From positions 1 to 64,000 of the forward strand of contig LFRV01000040.1 in the NCBI GenBank assembly GCA_001512485.1: a DNA stretch of 64,000 bases, written 5' to 3'. The stretch comes from Clostridiales bacterium DTU069 (GTDB lineage: Bacteria > Bacillota > Clostridia > DSM-8532). A model generated the notes under the pieces. That model saw only the letters and a list, made by a program, of their open reading frames with translations. It was not told the DNA's origin and did not search any database. Below are positions 36,323 to 46,578 of the stretch, in pieces; position 1 is the stretch's first letter, and each line of letters starts with the position of its first letter. A program made the translations under genes and the position numbers.

Positions 36323-38242
36323 ATGTGGGGAAAAAACAAAAGAAAAAGGCAAACAATTATAGTTTGCGCGGCTTTCAGCTTATTTTGGATAGATTTTAGT
36401 TTATTGAAATCGAATTTAGTATGGGAGTTATACAATAAACCGGTTATACGAGGTTTTATTCTTTCCGTTCCGATAGCATCAATACTTGTTATTTACTATC
36501 TTATCAATCACATTGGCATACTCAGTGATGATTTAAAAAAATCCAACCGTTATATTCGTGAAATAATCGAAGAAAATGATTCTTTGAAAGAACCGGAAGA
36601 ATCAGCGATTCCCGTTGTTAACAGCATAAACCAATCCATAGCGGAACTGTCGAAAATCAGGATTAGTGAATTAGCTGAACTGAACAAAAAAACAGCCCAA
36701 TTAAATGAGAAAAATATTGAACTGAACGATGCGTACATGCAGCTTGAGTCATCATTCGGGCAGCTTCAGGCCGTATTGGAGCAATTGAACGATTCAGAGA
36801 AAAAGTATCACTCGCTCGTGGTTAACATACCCGATATAGTACTTACGCTGGACAGCAGCGGAGTAATTACATATGCAAGCCGCGCATGTAAAGATATATT
36901 GTCGTTCAGGCGTCGTGATATTGTAGGAAAGCCGTTCAACTACATAATTCATGATTCCTTCGCGGATAGTTTTAACTTTGACGAACTAATAACAAGAATC
37001 AAAAACAGCGGTGAACAGCGCATTGATATATCACTCCGAAGAGTAGACAATACTGTGATACAGACTGAAATTAAATTTACCGCCATTGTTGATTCTCCAA
37101 ATAACGACTGCGTACAGGCCATTATTCGTGATGTAACCGAACAAAAGCGCATGGAGGACACACTGCGGCAAAACAACCGCAGGCTGGAGATATTAAACGG
37201 ATTCAGCCACAAACTAGCCTCTGCCACGGAACTGACGGACATCTACAAGACCTGTGTCAATACCGTGACAAATGAGCTGGGCTTTTATGGCTGCATCTAT
37301 TTTATAGTGGATAAAAACGAGAGATTTTACAAAATTAAGGAATATACGGGAGAGTATTTTAATGAACCCGGAAGGATTGAGCAGTTCACATATATAAACC
37401 GGAATGCGAAGGCTCTTTCGTACAATGATTACGATGGAATCGTTCTTGATTATGAACAGGTACCCAAATACCTGGTAATGAATGATAAAATTGAGGTTGC
37501 AGGTTGTTACAGGCAAGCGTACATTCAGCAGCTTCGAATAGGAGGACATGCATCGGGGCTATTTATTGTACTGAATAAATCGGTTTTTATAGAGGAAGAA
37601 CTGAATGTCCTGCGATCAATAGGCCATACGACACTCGTAGCGGTTGAGAACACGATGCATCTTATCGAATCTAAAAACAATTTTGTGCAGACAATAGATG
37701 CCCTCGTTGCCGCTATAGAAGCCAAGGATCAATATACAAGGGGTCATTCGCAGAGAGTGTCGAGTATTGCTGTTAAAATAGCCGATAGAATAGGAATGGC
37801 AAAACAGCAGATTGAAGAGCTTAGGATTGCCGGTATTTTGCATGATATCGGGAAGATAGGAATAAGCGACCGGATATTGCTTAAGAAAGGGCCTCTGACC
37901 AAAGAGGAATACGAGATTATAAAAAAGCATCCCGCGATAAGCAACAGGATACTATACCCGATTGGACTGTCGGAACGAATATTAAAAGCTGTTGCGTTCC
38001 ATCATGAGCGTTTTGACGGTAAAGGTTACCCATTCGGACTGACAAATGAGAGCCTTGGCCTGGAACCTCAGATTATTGCGGTTGCCGATGCATACGATGC
38101 AATGACATCTTCAAGACCGTACAGGGGTGCGCTGTCGTATGAAAAGGCGGTAGCTGAGTTGAAAAACAATAAAGGCAGCCAGTTTCATCCGGGAATTGTC
38201 AACGTAATGCTTCAATTGCTTGAAGAAAAAGAGGTAATATAA
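36323..38242 (+). CDS. PAS-GAF-HD-GYP cyclic-di-GMP phosphodiesterase
   Basis: 639 residues. Two N-terminal membrane segments (about 12-30 and 40-62) are followed by a coiled coil (about 70-155), a PAS domain (about 160-275), a GAF domain (about 300-440) and a C-terminal HD-GYP domain. The HD motif is in HDIGKIG near 506 and the GYP motif in HHERFDGKGYP near 559, both intact, so hydrolysis of cyclic-di-GMP is expected. The signal is unknown. It is monocistronic, with a modest AGGCGGG ribosome site. Confidence 0.92.
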   Translation: MWGKNKRKRQTIIVCAAFSLFWIDFSLLKSNLVWELYNKPVIRGFILSVPIASILVIYYLINHIGILSDDLKKSNRYIREIIEENDSLKEPEESAIPVVNSINQSIAELSKIRISELAELNKKTAQLNEKNIELNDAYMQLESSFGQLQAVLEQLNDSEKKYHSLVVNIPDIVLTLDSSGVITYASRACKDILSFRRRDIVGKPFNYIIHDSFADSFNFDELITRIKNSGEQRIDISLRRVDNTVIQTEIKFTAIVDSPNNDCVQAIIRDVTEQKRMEDTLRQNNRRLEILNGFSHKLASATELTDIYKTCVNTVTNELGFYGCIYFIVDKNERFYKIKEYTGEYFNEPGRIEQFTYINRNAKALSYNDYDGIVLDYEQVPKYLVMNDKIEVAGCYRQAYIQQLRIGGHASGLFIVLNKSVFIEEELNVLRSIGHTTLVAVENTMHLIESKNNFVQTIDALVAAIEAKDQYTRGHSQRVSSIAVKIADRIGMAKQQIEELRIAGILHDIGKIGISDRILLKKGPLTKEEYEIIKKHPAISNRILYPIGLSERILKAVAFHHERFDGKGYPFGLTNESLGLEPQIIAVADAYDAMTSSRPYRGALSYEKAVAELKNNKGSQFHPGIVNVMLQLLEEKEVI

Positions 38243-38312
38243 CAGCAAAAAAGCTATGTTTTAAAAAGTAACTGCAGAACTTTAAGCATTTATGCCATTT
38301 AAACTCAAATTA

Positions 38313-38341
38313 TTGGCAATATTATTTTTGTGTGTTATAAT
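38313..38341 (+). promoter_or_regulatory. Sigma-A promoter for tig
   Basis: TTGGCA (38313-38318), 17-bp spacer, TATAAT (38336-38341), 83 bp before the tig start. Confidence 0.8.
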
Positions 38342-38424
38342 CATAAAGGTTTTGAGGACGGGTTACCGGACTTTTTTTGTTTGTCTTTGCCGTGTAGCTC
38401 AATATTTATGCAGGAGGCTATATA

Positions 38425-39717
38425 ATGAAAACAAGTGTGGAAAATATAGGTAATAATGTTGTAAAACTTAGAATTGAATTAGAAGCGGAGGCATTTAACG
38501 AAAGCATTAAGAAAGCATATTTAAAAAACAGGAACCGGTTCAGCATTCCGGGGTTTAGGAAAGGTAAAGCTCCGCAAAATCTGATTGAGAGATATTATGG
38601 TGAAAGCATATTTTATGAAGAAGCTTTTAACCTTGCATGCCCTGAAGCGTACGAACAGGCGCTGAAAGATAATAATATACAGCCGGTTGATCATCCGGAA
38701 CTGGATATTGAACAGATAGGAAAAGGAAAAGACCTTGTGTTTACGGCAAAGGTCACTGTTAAACCGGATGTTAAGCTGGGCGAGTATAAGGGATTCAAAA
38801 TAAAAAAAGATAAGGTAAAAATAACCGATGATGACGTTAAGAAAGAACTGGAAAGGATCCAGGAAATCAATGCAAGGCTTATATCAATCGAAGACAGGCC
38901 GGTTAAAGACAAAGATATAGTAAATATAGATTTCGAGGGCTTTGTTGACGGTGAGCCGATTGAAGGAGGCTCTGCAAAGGGATATAGCATCGTTATCGGC
39001 TCGGGAAGCTTTATACCCGGCTTTGAAGAACAACTTATAGGTGTTGAAAAAGGCAGTACAAAGGAAATAAAGGTAACATTTCCCGAAGACTACGGCAATG
39101 AATCATTAAAAGGGAAGGAAGCGGTTTTCAATGTTACCGTTAATGAAATAAAAGAAAAAGAACTGCCGGATATTAATGATGAGTTCGCACAGGATGTAAG
39201 CGAATTTGACACACTGGAGGAGTATAAGGCGGACATAAGAAAAAAACTTGAAGAAAACGCAAAGAATGCGGCAGACAAGAAGTATGAAGATGAAGTAATT
39301 AAAAAAGTGGTTGATAACGCGGAAGTCGACGTTCCTGAAGTAATGGTTGAGCGCCAGATTGACGAGATGATGAGGAGACTGGATTTGACTCTCAGATACC
39401 AGGGTATGGATATAAATTCGTATATGGAAGTGATGAAGACCGATGTGCAGTCGTTAAGAAACGAACATCGGGAAATGGCCTTGAAGCAGGTTAAAACACA
39501 GCTTGTTCTTGAAAAAATATCACAGGTAGAGCAAGTGGATGCTTCTGAAGAGGAAATTGATGCTGAAATTGCCAAAATGGCCGAAAACTACAAGCAGAAT
39601 GCGGAAGATTTTAAGAAACATTTAAAGAATGACGATATAGAATATATTAAAGATACTGTCATCACAAGAAAAACAATAAAAATTATGACAGAAGGAAAAA
39701 ATGAGTCGGAACAGTAG
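38425..39717 (+). CDS. tig: Trigger factor (ribosome-associated chaperone and PPIase)
   Basis: 430 residues. It binds ribosomes and folds nascent proteins. The N-terminal ribosome-binding domain contains GFRKGKAP near 45-52. The FKBP-type PPIase domain spans about 155-245 (FEGFVDGEPIEGG, GSGSFIPGFEEQLIG). The C-terminal chaperone arms follow. AGGAGG precedes the ATG. It heads the conserved tig-clpP-clpX cluster. Confidence 0.97.
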   Translation: MKTSVENIGNNVVKLRIELEAEAFNESIKKAYLKNRNRFSIPGFRKGKAPQNLIERYYGESIFYEEAFNLACPEAYEQALKDNNIQPVDHPELDIEQIGKGKDLVFTAKVTVKPDVKLGEYKGFKIKKDKVKITDDDVKKELERIQEINARLISIEDRPVKDKDIVNIDFEGFVDGEPIEGGSAKGYSIVIGSGSFIPGFEEQLIGVEKGSTKEIKVTFPEDYGNESLKGKEAVFNVTVNEIKEKELPDINDEFAQDVSEFDTLEEYKADIRKKLEENAKNAADKKYEDEVIKKVVDNAEVDVPEVMVERQIDEMMRRLDLTLRYQGMDINSYMEVMKTDVQSLRNEHREMALKQVKTQLVLEKISQVEQVDASEEEIDAEIAKMAENYKQNAEDFKKHLKNDDIEYIKDTVITRKTIKIMTEGKNESEQ

Positions 39718-39750
39718 TTAGAAAAAAGTCGGGCAATTATGTTTAAAAGA

Positions 39751-39781
39751 TTGCGGACGGGGAAATTTAATTGTATATAAT
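39751..39781 (+). promoter_or_regulatory. Possible sigma-A promoter for clpP
   Basis: TTGCGG (39751-39756) with TATATA at 17 bp, or TATAAT at 19 bp. No CtsR operator is seen nearby. Confidence 0.4.
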
Positions 39782-39810
39782 AAACAGAATACTTTTAATA
39801 TGATTAAGTA

Positions 39811-39834
39811 TATGATTGTCTCGATGAGATCATA
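39811..39834 (+). other. Stem-loop in the clpP leader
   Basis: TATGA and TCTC pair with GAGA and TCATA, with a small bulge, about 12 bases before the AAAGGGGGA ribosome site. It could affect clpP translation. Confidence 0.35.
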
Positions 39835-39856
39835 TTAAAGAAAAGGGGGATGCGAG

Positions 39857-40441
39857 ATGGCATTAGTACCTATTGTTGTTGAGCAGAGCAGTAGAGGAGA
39901 ACGTTCATATGATATATATTCACGTCTTTTAGAGGATCGGATTGTTTTTCTCAGTGATGAAGTCAATGATGTTACAGCCAGCCTGGTTGTTGCGCAGATG
40001 TTGTTCCTGGACGCCAAAGATCCTGACAAGGATATCCAGTTTTATATTAACAGCCCGGGCGGATCGGTAACGGCAGGCATGGCTATTTATGACACGATGC
40101 AGCATGTGAAGTCGGATGTGTCCACAATTTGCGTCGGCATGGCTGCCAGTATGGGAGCTTTCCTTTTGGCATCGGGCACTAAGGGAAAGAGGTTTGCTCT
40201 TCCTAACAGTACGATAATGATCCATCAACCTGTCGGCGGAGCAAGAGGCCAGGCTACCGATATAAAAATTCATGCTGAATGGATTTTAAGGGTTAAAGAT
40301 AATATTAACAGAATTTTGAGTGAAAGAACGGGCCAGCCGCTTGAGAAAATTCAGAATGACGTAGAAAGGGATTTTTTTATGTCGGCTGAAGAAGCAAAAG
40401 AATATGGTATCGTCGACCAGGTTATGGAACATAAGAAGTAA
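39857..40441 (+). CDS. clpP: ATP-dependent Clp protease proteolytic subunit
   Basis: 194 residues. The tetradecameric serine peptidase that degrades proteins unfolded by ClpX or ClpC. The full catalytic triad is present: S98 in [10 protein letters not shown]123 in IMIHQPVGG, and D172 in [11 protein letters not shown]. Length is normal. AAGGGGGA precedes the ATG. clpX follows 14 bp later in the same transcript. Confidence 0.97.
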   Translation: MALVPIVVEQSSRGERSYDIYSRLLEDRIVFLSDEVNDVTASLVVAQMLFLDAKDPDKDIQFYINSPGGSVTAGMAIYDTMQHVKSDVSTICVGMAASMGAFLLASGTKGKRFALPNSTIMIHQPVGGARGQATDIKIHAEWILRVKDNINRILSERTGQPLEKIQNDVERDFFMSAEEAKEYGIVDQVMEHKK

Positions 40442-40455
40442 CGGGGTGATTTTCA

Positions 40456-41751
40456 GTGTCAAGATATGATGAAAAGAAACAATTAAAGTGCTCTTTCTGC
40501 GGGAAAGCCCAGGAACAGGTAAAGCGTCTTGTCGCCGGACCCGGTGTTTATATATGCGACGAATGTATTGAACTGTGCTCGGAGATTATTGGCGAAGAGT
40601 TTGAGGACTCAAGCGTTGATATACAAATTGATGAAATTCCGAAACCCGTTGAAATTAAATCTACGCTCGACCAGTATGTGATCGGGCAGGAAAAAGCAAA
40701 ACGGGCAATGGCCGTTGCGGTTTACAACCATTATAAGAGAATTAATGCCGATATTGTTACGTCTGACGTTGAACTGCAAAAAAGCAATATTCTAATGATT
40801 GGTCCTACAGGTTCCGGGAAAACTTTACTCGCACAAACCCTGGCAAAGATATTAAATGTTCCTTTTGCCATTGCTGATGCTACATCGTTGACCGAGGCCG
40901 GTTATGTAGGCGAGGATGTGGAGAACATTCTCCTGAAACTTATTCAGGCGGCGGATTACGATATTGAGCGCGCAGAAAAGGGAATCATTTATATAGATGA
41001 GATTGACAAGATAGCCCGTAAATCCGACAATCCGTCAATTACAAGAGATGTAAGCGGAGAAGGTGTACAGCAGGCGCTGTTGAAGATACTGGAGGGTACT
41101 GTCGCGTCGGTTCCCCCGCAGGGCGGAAGGAAGCACCCCCATCAGGAGTTTATCCAGATCGATACGACGAACATATTGTTTATATGCGGAGGAGCTTTTG
41201 ACGGGCTGGAAAAAATAATTCAAAACAGGATAGGCAAAAAAACAATCGGTTTTGGTGCCGTGACGGAAAGCATAAAGGAAAAGGATATCGGAGAACTTTT
41301 GCAGTTGGTTTTGCCACAGGACTTGTTAAAATATGGGTTAATTCCTGAGTTTATCGGCAGGATGCCTATTGTGGTTTCCCTGCATTCATTGGATCGTGAT
41401 GCGCTGATAGAAATCCTTACAAAACCGAAAAATGCACTTGTAAAACAATATAAGAAATTTTTCGAAATGGACGGCGTGGAGCTTGAGATTGAAGAAGAAG
41501 CCCTGCATGCAATTGCGGATAAAGCGCTGGAGAGAAAGACCGGGGCAAGAGGCCTTCGCGCTATAATGGAAGAAATTATGCTCGATGTAATGTATGACAT
41601 ACCATCCAAAAGAAATGTTGAAAAGTGTATAATTGACAAGGAAACCGTAGTTTTGGGGAAGCCCCCGGCTCTTATATTTAATGAGACAAAAAAGGCAATC
41701 AGTCCGGCGAAAAAGAAAAAACACAGCGAAAACATTGACTCGGCTTCATAA
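40456..41751 (+). CDS. clpX: ATP-dependent Clp protease ATPase subunit ClpX
   Basis: 431 residues from GTG 40456 (GGGGTG upstream). It unfolds substrates and feeds them to ClpP. The N-terminal zinc-binding domain has C12, C15, C34 and C37. Walker A GPTGSGKT lies near 116-123, Walker B as IIYIDEIDK, and the GYVGEDVE pore region is intact. The C-terminal tail is lysine-rich. A strong terminator follows. Confidence 0.97.
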   Translation: MSRYDEKKQLKCSFCGKAQEQVKRLVAGPGVYICDECIELCSEIIGEEFEDSSVDIQIDEIPKPVEIKSTLDQYVIGQEKAKRAMAVAVYNHYKRINADIVTSDVELQKSNILMIGPTGSGKTLLAQTLAKILNVPFAIADATSLTEAGYVGEDVENILLKLIQAADYDIERAEKGIIYIDEIDKIARKSDNPSITRDVSGEGVQQALLKILEGTVASVPPQGGRKHPHQEFIQIDTTNILFICGGAFDGLEKIIQNRIGKKTIGFGAVTESIKEKDIGELLQLVLPQDLLKYGLIPEFIGRMPIVVSLHSLDRDALIEILTKPKNALVKQYKKFFEMDGVELEIEEEALHAIADKALERKTGARGLRAIMEEIMLDVMYDIPSKRNVEKCIIDKETVVLGKPPALIFNETKKAISPAKKKKHSENIDSAS

Positions 41752-41792
41752 GCACATGTACACTGCTGTTTGAACTATCATGCCAATAATGC

Positions 41793-41830
41793 AAAAAGCG
41801 CGGAATATCAAATATGTTCCGCGCTTTTTT
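41793..41830 (+). terminator. Strong terminator after clpX
   Basis: AAAAAGCGCGGAA pairs with TTCCGCGCTTTTT around a short loop; the 12-bp GC-rich stem ends in a T-run. Confidence 0.9.
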
Positions 41831-41838
41831 AAACTGTA

Positions 41839-42046
41839 CATTATTTCCGCGGGTCCTGCTTCGGGTGTTTCGTTTCCTAGGGCGACAAAGCACGTACCGA
41901 CAACACGCTTCAGATCCTGTTCATTTTTCTGTTGAGAGGTCTCCATATCCCGGGTCGCTCATTTGCCCGCTCCACATTTACCTGTAAGCAGCAGGGCGCT
42001 GGAGCATGTCGCCCATCGTCACCGAAAGCCCCCGAACCACCCGCTG
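41839..42046 (+). repeat. GC-rich interspersed repeat, complete copy B
   Basis: The only complete copy inside the window, about 208 bp, parallel to copy A from TTATTTCCGCGGGTCCTG to CCGAACCACCCGCTG. Differences from copy A are mostly single bases, including changes that keep the hairpin (GGGCGACA near 41881 can pair with TGTCGCCC near 42007). It lies 9 bp after the clpX terminator and before the topoisomerase operon. Confidence 0.82.
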
Positions 42047-42129
42047 TGTTTGCGGTTTTAGTTCGCCGTATGTTGTTCATATAAAAAATTATTGTACAAT
42101 TGTACAATAGTTTAGTTAGCAGCGTATTA

Positions 42130-42190
42130 ACACTATTCCCGCAGGTCCTGCTTCGGGTGGTTCGGTTCCCTGGGCGGCATAGCGCGGGCT
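42130..42190 (+). repeat. GC-rich repeat left-end fragment B'
   Basis: CACTATTCCCGCAGGTCCTG and about 40 bp beyond, resembling the first 60 bp of copy B (CCCTGGGCGGCATAGC versus CCTAGGGCGACAAAGC). It is 84 bp after copy B, mirroring the A/A' layout; the spacer shares ATTGTACAATAGTTTAG with that locus. Confidence 0.7.
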
Positions 42191-42202
42191 TGATGGAACT
42201 GC

Positions 42203-42229
42203 TTGCGCAATTTTTGCCGATATTATAAT
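42203..42229 (+). promoter_or_regulatory. Possible promoter for the topoisomerase operon
   Basis: TTGCGC (42203-42208) and TATAAT (42224-42229) with a short 15-bp spacer, 55 bp before the parE-like start. Confidence 0.35.
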
Positions 42230-42283
42230 ATAGAAGGGGATAATTAAAAGAAAACCTTATTTAAAGCGGAGGCAGATGCACAA

Positions 42284-44260
42284 ATGACAAGGAAAACCCG
42301 AAACTACGGGAATGAAAGCATATCGGCGTTAAAAGGCGCAGATCGTGTCAGGCTCCGGCCTGGTGTCATATTTGGTTCCGACGGGCTGGAGGGCTGCCAG
42401 CAGTCATTTTTTGAAATTCTTTCAAATTCTATTGATGAAGCCCGGGAAGGTTTTGGAAAAGAAATACGGATTATACGTCACCGCGACTGGTCAATAACCG
42501 TTATTGACCACGGACGGGGCATTCCGGTGGACTATAACCAGAAAGAACAGAAATACAACTGGGAACTCGTTTTCTGTGAACTGTATGCCGGAAGCAAGTA
42601 TGATAACATCACCGGCGAAGTTTACGAATACAGCCTTGGATTGAACGGCCTTGGCGCTTGTGCTACGCAGTACAGTTCGGAGTTTATGCATGTAACGGTA
42701 TTCAGGGATGGGTACAAGTATTCGCTGGAATTTAAAAAAGGCGAAAATGTCGGGGGATTGAAAAAAGAAAAGGCAAAGTATGACCGAACGGGTACGACGA
42801 TATACTGGAGACCCGATCTCGAAGTATTTACCGAAATCAGCATCCCGATAGAGTATTACAGGCAGACTTTAAAAAGGCAGGCGGTAATAAACCCCGGAAT
42901 TACGTTCATTCTTGAAGACGAGGAATCCGGAAATACGGAAGTGTTCTATTATGAGCGTGGAATTGTGGATTATGTGAAAGAGTTGGCCGGGGAATCCGCT
43001 TTTACCGACGTACAGTATTTTGAGTCTTCGGCAAAGGGACGCGACAGGGAAGATAAGCCAGAGTACAAAGTTAAAATGCAGATAGCTTTTATGTTCAGCA
43101 ATGAGGTAAACGTACTGGAGTATTACCATAATTCAAGTTTCCTCGAATACGGAGGCGCTCCCGACAGGGCTGTGAAAAACGCCTTTTTGTTTGCGATTGA
43201 CAATTATCTTAAGAATAACAATAAATATAATAAAAATGAATCCAAAATAAGTTTTTCCGATATTCAGGACAGCCTTATCCTTGTCAGCAGTTCCTTCTCA
43301 ACTGTTACAAGCTACGAAAACCAGACCAAAAAGTCGATAACGAATAAATTTATCCAGGAAGCGATGACCGAGTTTCTTAAATCGCAGCTTGAAATATACC
43401 TTATAGAAAACAGGGAAGAAGCTGAAAAGATAGCCGGTCAGGTTCTTGTGAACAAAAGGAGCCGTGAAACGGCCGAGAGGGCAAGAATCGATGTGAGAAA
43501 AAAGCTTTCGGGGAAAATTGACATCTCAAATCGCGTGAAGAAATTTGTCGACTGCAGGACCCGTGACATATCAAAGCGTGAATTGTATATTGTCGAGGGA
43601 GACTCGGCGCTGGGATCCTGTAAAATGGGAAGGGATGCGGAATTCCAGGCAATTATGCCCGTACGGGGCAAAATATTGAATTGCCTTAAAGCGGACTATG
43701 AAAACATTTTTAAGAATGAAATCATAGTTGATCTTCTAAAGGTGCTTGGATGCGGCGTAGAGATCAAAACGAGACATAACAAGGATTTAAACACGTTCAG
43801 CCTTGATAACCTCAAATGGGATAAGATTATCATTTGCACCGATGCCGATGTTGACGGGTTTCAAATACGCGCACTTATTCTTGCGATGCTGTACCGGCTT
43901 ACCCCGACGCTGATACAAAAGGGGAAGGTATATATAGCAGAATCTCCGCTGTTTGAAATAACATATAAGGATAAAACATGGTTTGCTTATAATGAAAAAG
44001 AGAAAAACGCAATACTTCAAAAGCTGCAGGGAAAGAAAGTAACCATCCAGCGGTCGAAAGGGCTTGGTGAAAACAATCCTGAAATGATGTGGCAAACCAC
44101 AATGAACCCGGAAACCAGGAGGCTTATAAAAGTTTTGCCCGATGACGCGGAAATGACGCGTGAATTCTTTGACCTGCTGTTAGGTGACAATCTGCAGGGC
44201 AGGAAGGAATATATTACGTTGCACGGGCATGAGTATATGGATATGCTGGATGTGAGCTAA
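42284..44260 (+). CDS. parE: Divergent type IIA topoisomerase B subunit (ParE/GyrB-like)
   Basis: 658 residues. The ATPase half of a DNA topoisomerase. The GHKL ATPase starts with EILSNSIDEA (about 44-53) and DHGRGIP, but the ATP-lid motif reads SLGLNGLGA where GyrB and ParE usually have GGLHGVGAS. The TOPRIM domain has IVEGDSALGS near 437 (usual SAGGS) and TDADVDGFQIR near 519 (usual DGAHIR), so the catalytic acids are kept. It pairs with the adjacent A subunit. The symbol follows the usual name for the second clostridial pair; assignment to decatenation is inference. Confidence 0.82.
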   Translation: MTRKTRNYGNESISALKGADRVRLRPGVIFGSDGLEGCQQSFFEILSNSIDEAREGFGKEIRIIRHRDWSITVIDHGRGIPVDYNQKEQKYNWELVFCELYAGSKYDNITGEVYEYSLGLNGLGACATQYSSEFMHVTVFRDGYKYSLEFKKGENVGGLKKEKAKYDRTGTTIYWRPDLEVFTEISIPIEYYRQTLKRQAVINPGITFILEDEESGNTEVFYYERGIVDYVKELAGESAFTDVQYFESSAKGRDREDKPEYKVKMQIAFMFSNEVNVLEYYHNSSFLEYGGAPDRAVKNAFLFAIDNYLKNNNKYNKNESKISFSDIQDSLILVSSSFSTVTSYENQTKKSITNKFIQEAMTEFLKSQLEIYLIENREEAEKIAGQVLVNKRSRETAERARIDVRKKLSGKIDISNRVKKFVDCRTRDISKRELYIVEGDSALGSCKMGRDAEFQAIMPVRGKILNCLKADYENIFKNEIIVDLLKVLGCGVEIKTRHNKDLNTFSLDNLKWDKIIICTDADVDGFQIRALILAMLYRLTPTLIQKGKVYIAESPLFEITYKDKTWFAYNEKEKNAILQKLQGKKVTIQRSKGLGENNPEMMWQTTMNPETRRLIKVLPDDAEMTREFFDLLLGDNLQGRKEYITLHGHEYMDMLDVS

Positions 44261-44310
44261 GGTGCCGGGCAGAATCAATAGCGGGCAAATCATCTGATGC
44301 GGGGGTTTAT

Positions 44311-46482
44311 ATGAAGTTTACAGGTCAGAAAATAGTGGAAACACTAAAGAAAAACTATATGCCGTACGCGATGAGCGTTATAGTTTCGCGCGCAATTCCC
44401 GAAATAGACGGATTAAAACCGTCCCATCGAAAACTTTTATATACAATGTACAAAATGGGCCTTTTAAAGGGCGACAGAACAAAATCCGCAAATGTGGTCG
44501 GTCAGACTATGAAATTGAACCCGCATGGAGATTCGGCTATTTATGAAACCCTTGTCAGGCTCACGGCCGGAAACGGCGCGCTGCTGCATCCGCTTGTCGA
44601 TTCAAAGGGCAATTTCGGTAAAGTATATTCAAGAGATATGAAATATGCGGCGCCCAGGTATACGGAAGTAAAATTAGCGGAAATCTGTACCGAATTCTTC
44701 AGGGATATAGAAAAGGATACGGTTGATTTTACGGATAATTATGATGGTACGATGAAAGAACCGGTCCTTTTGCCGACCGTTTTTCCGAATATTCTTGTCA
44801 ACCCGAACCAGGGCATTGCTGTCGGAATGGCCAGCAACATATGCAGCTTTAATCTATCTGAGGTCTGCAATGCCACTGTTGCATATATAAAAAAGGACAG
44901 CATCAATCTTGTTGATTACCTTAAAGCTCCTGATTTTCCGACCGGAGGAGAAATAATCATTAAAGAAGGCGAGCTTGAGAATATTTATGAAACCGGAAGG
45001 GGAAGTTTCAAGGTACGTGCCAGGTACAGGGTAGACAGGAAAAACAGCTGCATAGAAATCTTTGAAATACCATATACAACGACTGCCGAAGCGATTATTG
45101 ACACGGTTGCGGATTTGGTAAAATCCGGGAAAATAAAAGAAGTTACCGATGTACGTGATGAAACAGATCTTAACGGGCTGAAGATTACACTTGACATCAG
45201 GCGCTCCGCCGATCCTGAAACATTAATGAACAAACTGTATAAACTTACGCCGCTTGAAGACAGCTTTAACTGCAACTTTAATGTTCTGATAGACGGTGTT
45301 CCGCAGGTTCTTGGCGTAAAGGGGATACTTGACGCATGGATCGATTTCAGGATGCAGTGTATCAGGCGCCAGACAGTTTTTGACATTCAAAGGAAATCCG
45401 AACGACTTCATTTGCTTGAAGGTCTTAATAAAATACTTCTCGATATCGACAAGGCCATACGCATCATACGCGGCACCGAAAAGGAAGAACAGGTTGTGCC
45501 AAACCTGATGAAAGGTTTTTCGATTGATGAAGCCCAGGCTGAATTTATCGCGGAAATAAGGCTCAGACATCTGAACCGGGAATACATACTCAATAAAGTA
45601 TCCGAAATTGAAACGCTCCGATCGGAGATCTCCGAGCTTAAGGATATATACGGTAAGGAATCAAAGATATTGGAAATAATCTGCAGGCAGCTTGGCGAAA
45701 TTTCGAAAAAATACGGTCAGCCGAGAAAGACGGGAATAATTAGCGAAGCTAACGTGGATGAAATAACTGAAGAAGTCCTTATTGAAGACTACAATGTAAA
45801 ACTGTTTTTAACCGCACAGGGTTACCTGAAAAAGATCCCGCTTATATCACTGCGCTCGGCCGGCGAACAAAAACTGAAAGAAGACGATGTGATAATCCAG
45901 GAAATTGAGGCAAGGAACAAATCCGATTTAATCCTGTTTTCAACCGGCTGCGTGGTATATAAATTAAAGGTGCATGAAATAAACGACTGCAAGGCTTCAA
46001 CACTGGGTGAATACCTCGGAAACATCCTTGATCTGAATGAGGAAGAAAAAATTACTTATATCGTTGCAACAGAAGACTATTCCGGACATATGCTGTTTTC
46101 TTATAAAAACGGTAAGTGTGCGAAAATCCCGCTTAAGAGCTATGCTACGAAAACGAATCGCAGAAAGCTTATCAACGCATATTCCGGTTTGTCGCCCGTC
46201 TGTAATATAAGGTATCTGCAGCAGGATACGGAACTGGTTGCATTTTCCGACATAGGCAAGGTATTGGTTTTCAATACCTCCGCAATTAATGAAAAAACAA
46301 CCAGAAACTCTGCCGGAGTACAGGTTTTAAAGCAAAAGAAGGGCAGCAGCATGGTCAAAATAAAAGATGTAAGCGAAGTTTCTTTTGAGGATGTTGATTA
46401 TTACAGGACTAAAAACATTCCGGCGGTAGGGCGTTATTTAAAAGAAGAGGATAAAGAAGACAGGCAGATCACGTTGTTTTAG
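44311..46482 (+). CDS. parC: Divergent type IIA topoisomerase A subunit (ParC/GyrA-like)
   Basis: 723 residues. The DNA-cleaving half. GLKPSHRKLLYTMY near 35-48 and PHGDSAIYETLVRL near 71-84 match the winged-helix region. The active-site tyrosine is Y117 in AAPRYTEVKL, where most homologues have AAMRYTE. The C-terminal domain is short and lacks the GyrA box, which favours a topoisomerase IV-type role over gyrase. It starts 50 bp after the B subunit. A gyrase pair presumably lies elsewhere. Confidence 0.82.
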   Translation: MKFTGQKIVETLKKNYMPYAMSVIVSRAIPEIDGLKPSHRKLLYTMYKMGLLKGDRTKSANVVGQTMKLNPHGDSAIYETLVRLTAGNGALLHPLVDSKGNFGKVYSRDMKYAAPRYTEVKLAEICTEFFRDIEKDTVDFTDNYDGTMKEPVLLPTVFPNILVNPNQGIAVGMASNICSFNLSEVCNATVAYIKKDSINLVDYLKAPDFPTGGEIIIKEGELENIYETGRGSFKVRARYRVDRKNSCIEIFEIPYTTTAEAIIDTVADLVKSGKIKEVTDVRDETDLNGLKITLDIRRSADPETLMNKLYKLTPLEDSFNCNFNVLIDGVPQVLGVKGILDAWIDFRMQCIRRQTVFDIQRKSERLHLLEGLNKILLDIDKAIRIIRGTEKEEQVVPNLMKGFSIDEAQAEFIAEIRLRHLNREYILNKVSEIETLRSEISELKDIYGKESKILEIICRQLGEISKKYGQPRKTGIISEANVDEITEEVLIEDYNVKLFLTAQGYLKKIPLISLRSAGEQKLKEDDVIIQEIEARNKSDLILFSTGCVVYKLKVHEINDCKASTLGEYLGNILDLNEEEKITYIVATEDYSGHMLFSYKNGKCAKIPLKSYATKTNRRKLINAYSGLSPVCNIRYLQQDTELVAFSDIGKVLVFNTSAINEKTTRNSAGVQVLKQKKGSSMVKIKDVSEVSFEDVDYYRTKNIPAVGRYLKEEDKEDRQITLF

Positions 46483-46510
46483 ATTATCCGGTTTTTGCCT
46501 GGCATAAAGA

Positions 46511-46540
46511 AAAGCCTGCTTGATGACAAAGCAGGTTTTA
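46511..46540 (+). terminator. Terminator after the topoisomerase operon
   Basis: CCTGCTT pairs with AAGCAGG around a 7-base loop, followed by TTTTATGTTG. Confidence 0.65.
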
Positions 46541-46578
46541 TGTTGTAGTAAAAATGTTATTTTTTACTGTTCTTTTGA

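Noticed and set aside
39718-39856. CtsR or CIRCE heat-shock operator before clpP
   Set aside because: Neither the GGTCAAA tandem repeat nor the CIRCE palindrome is present.
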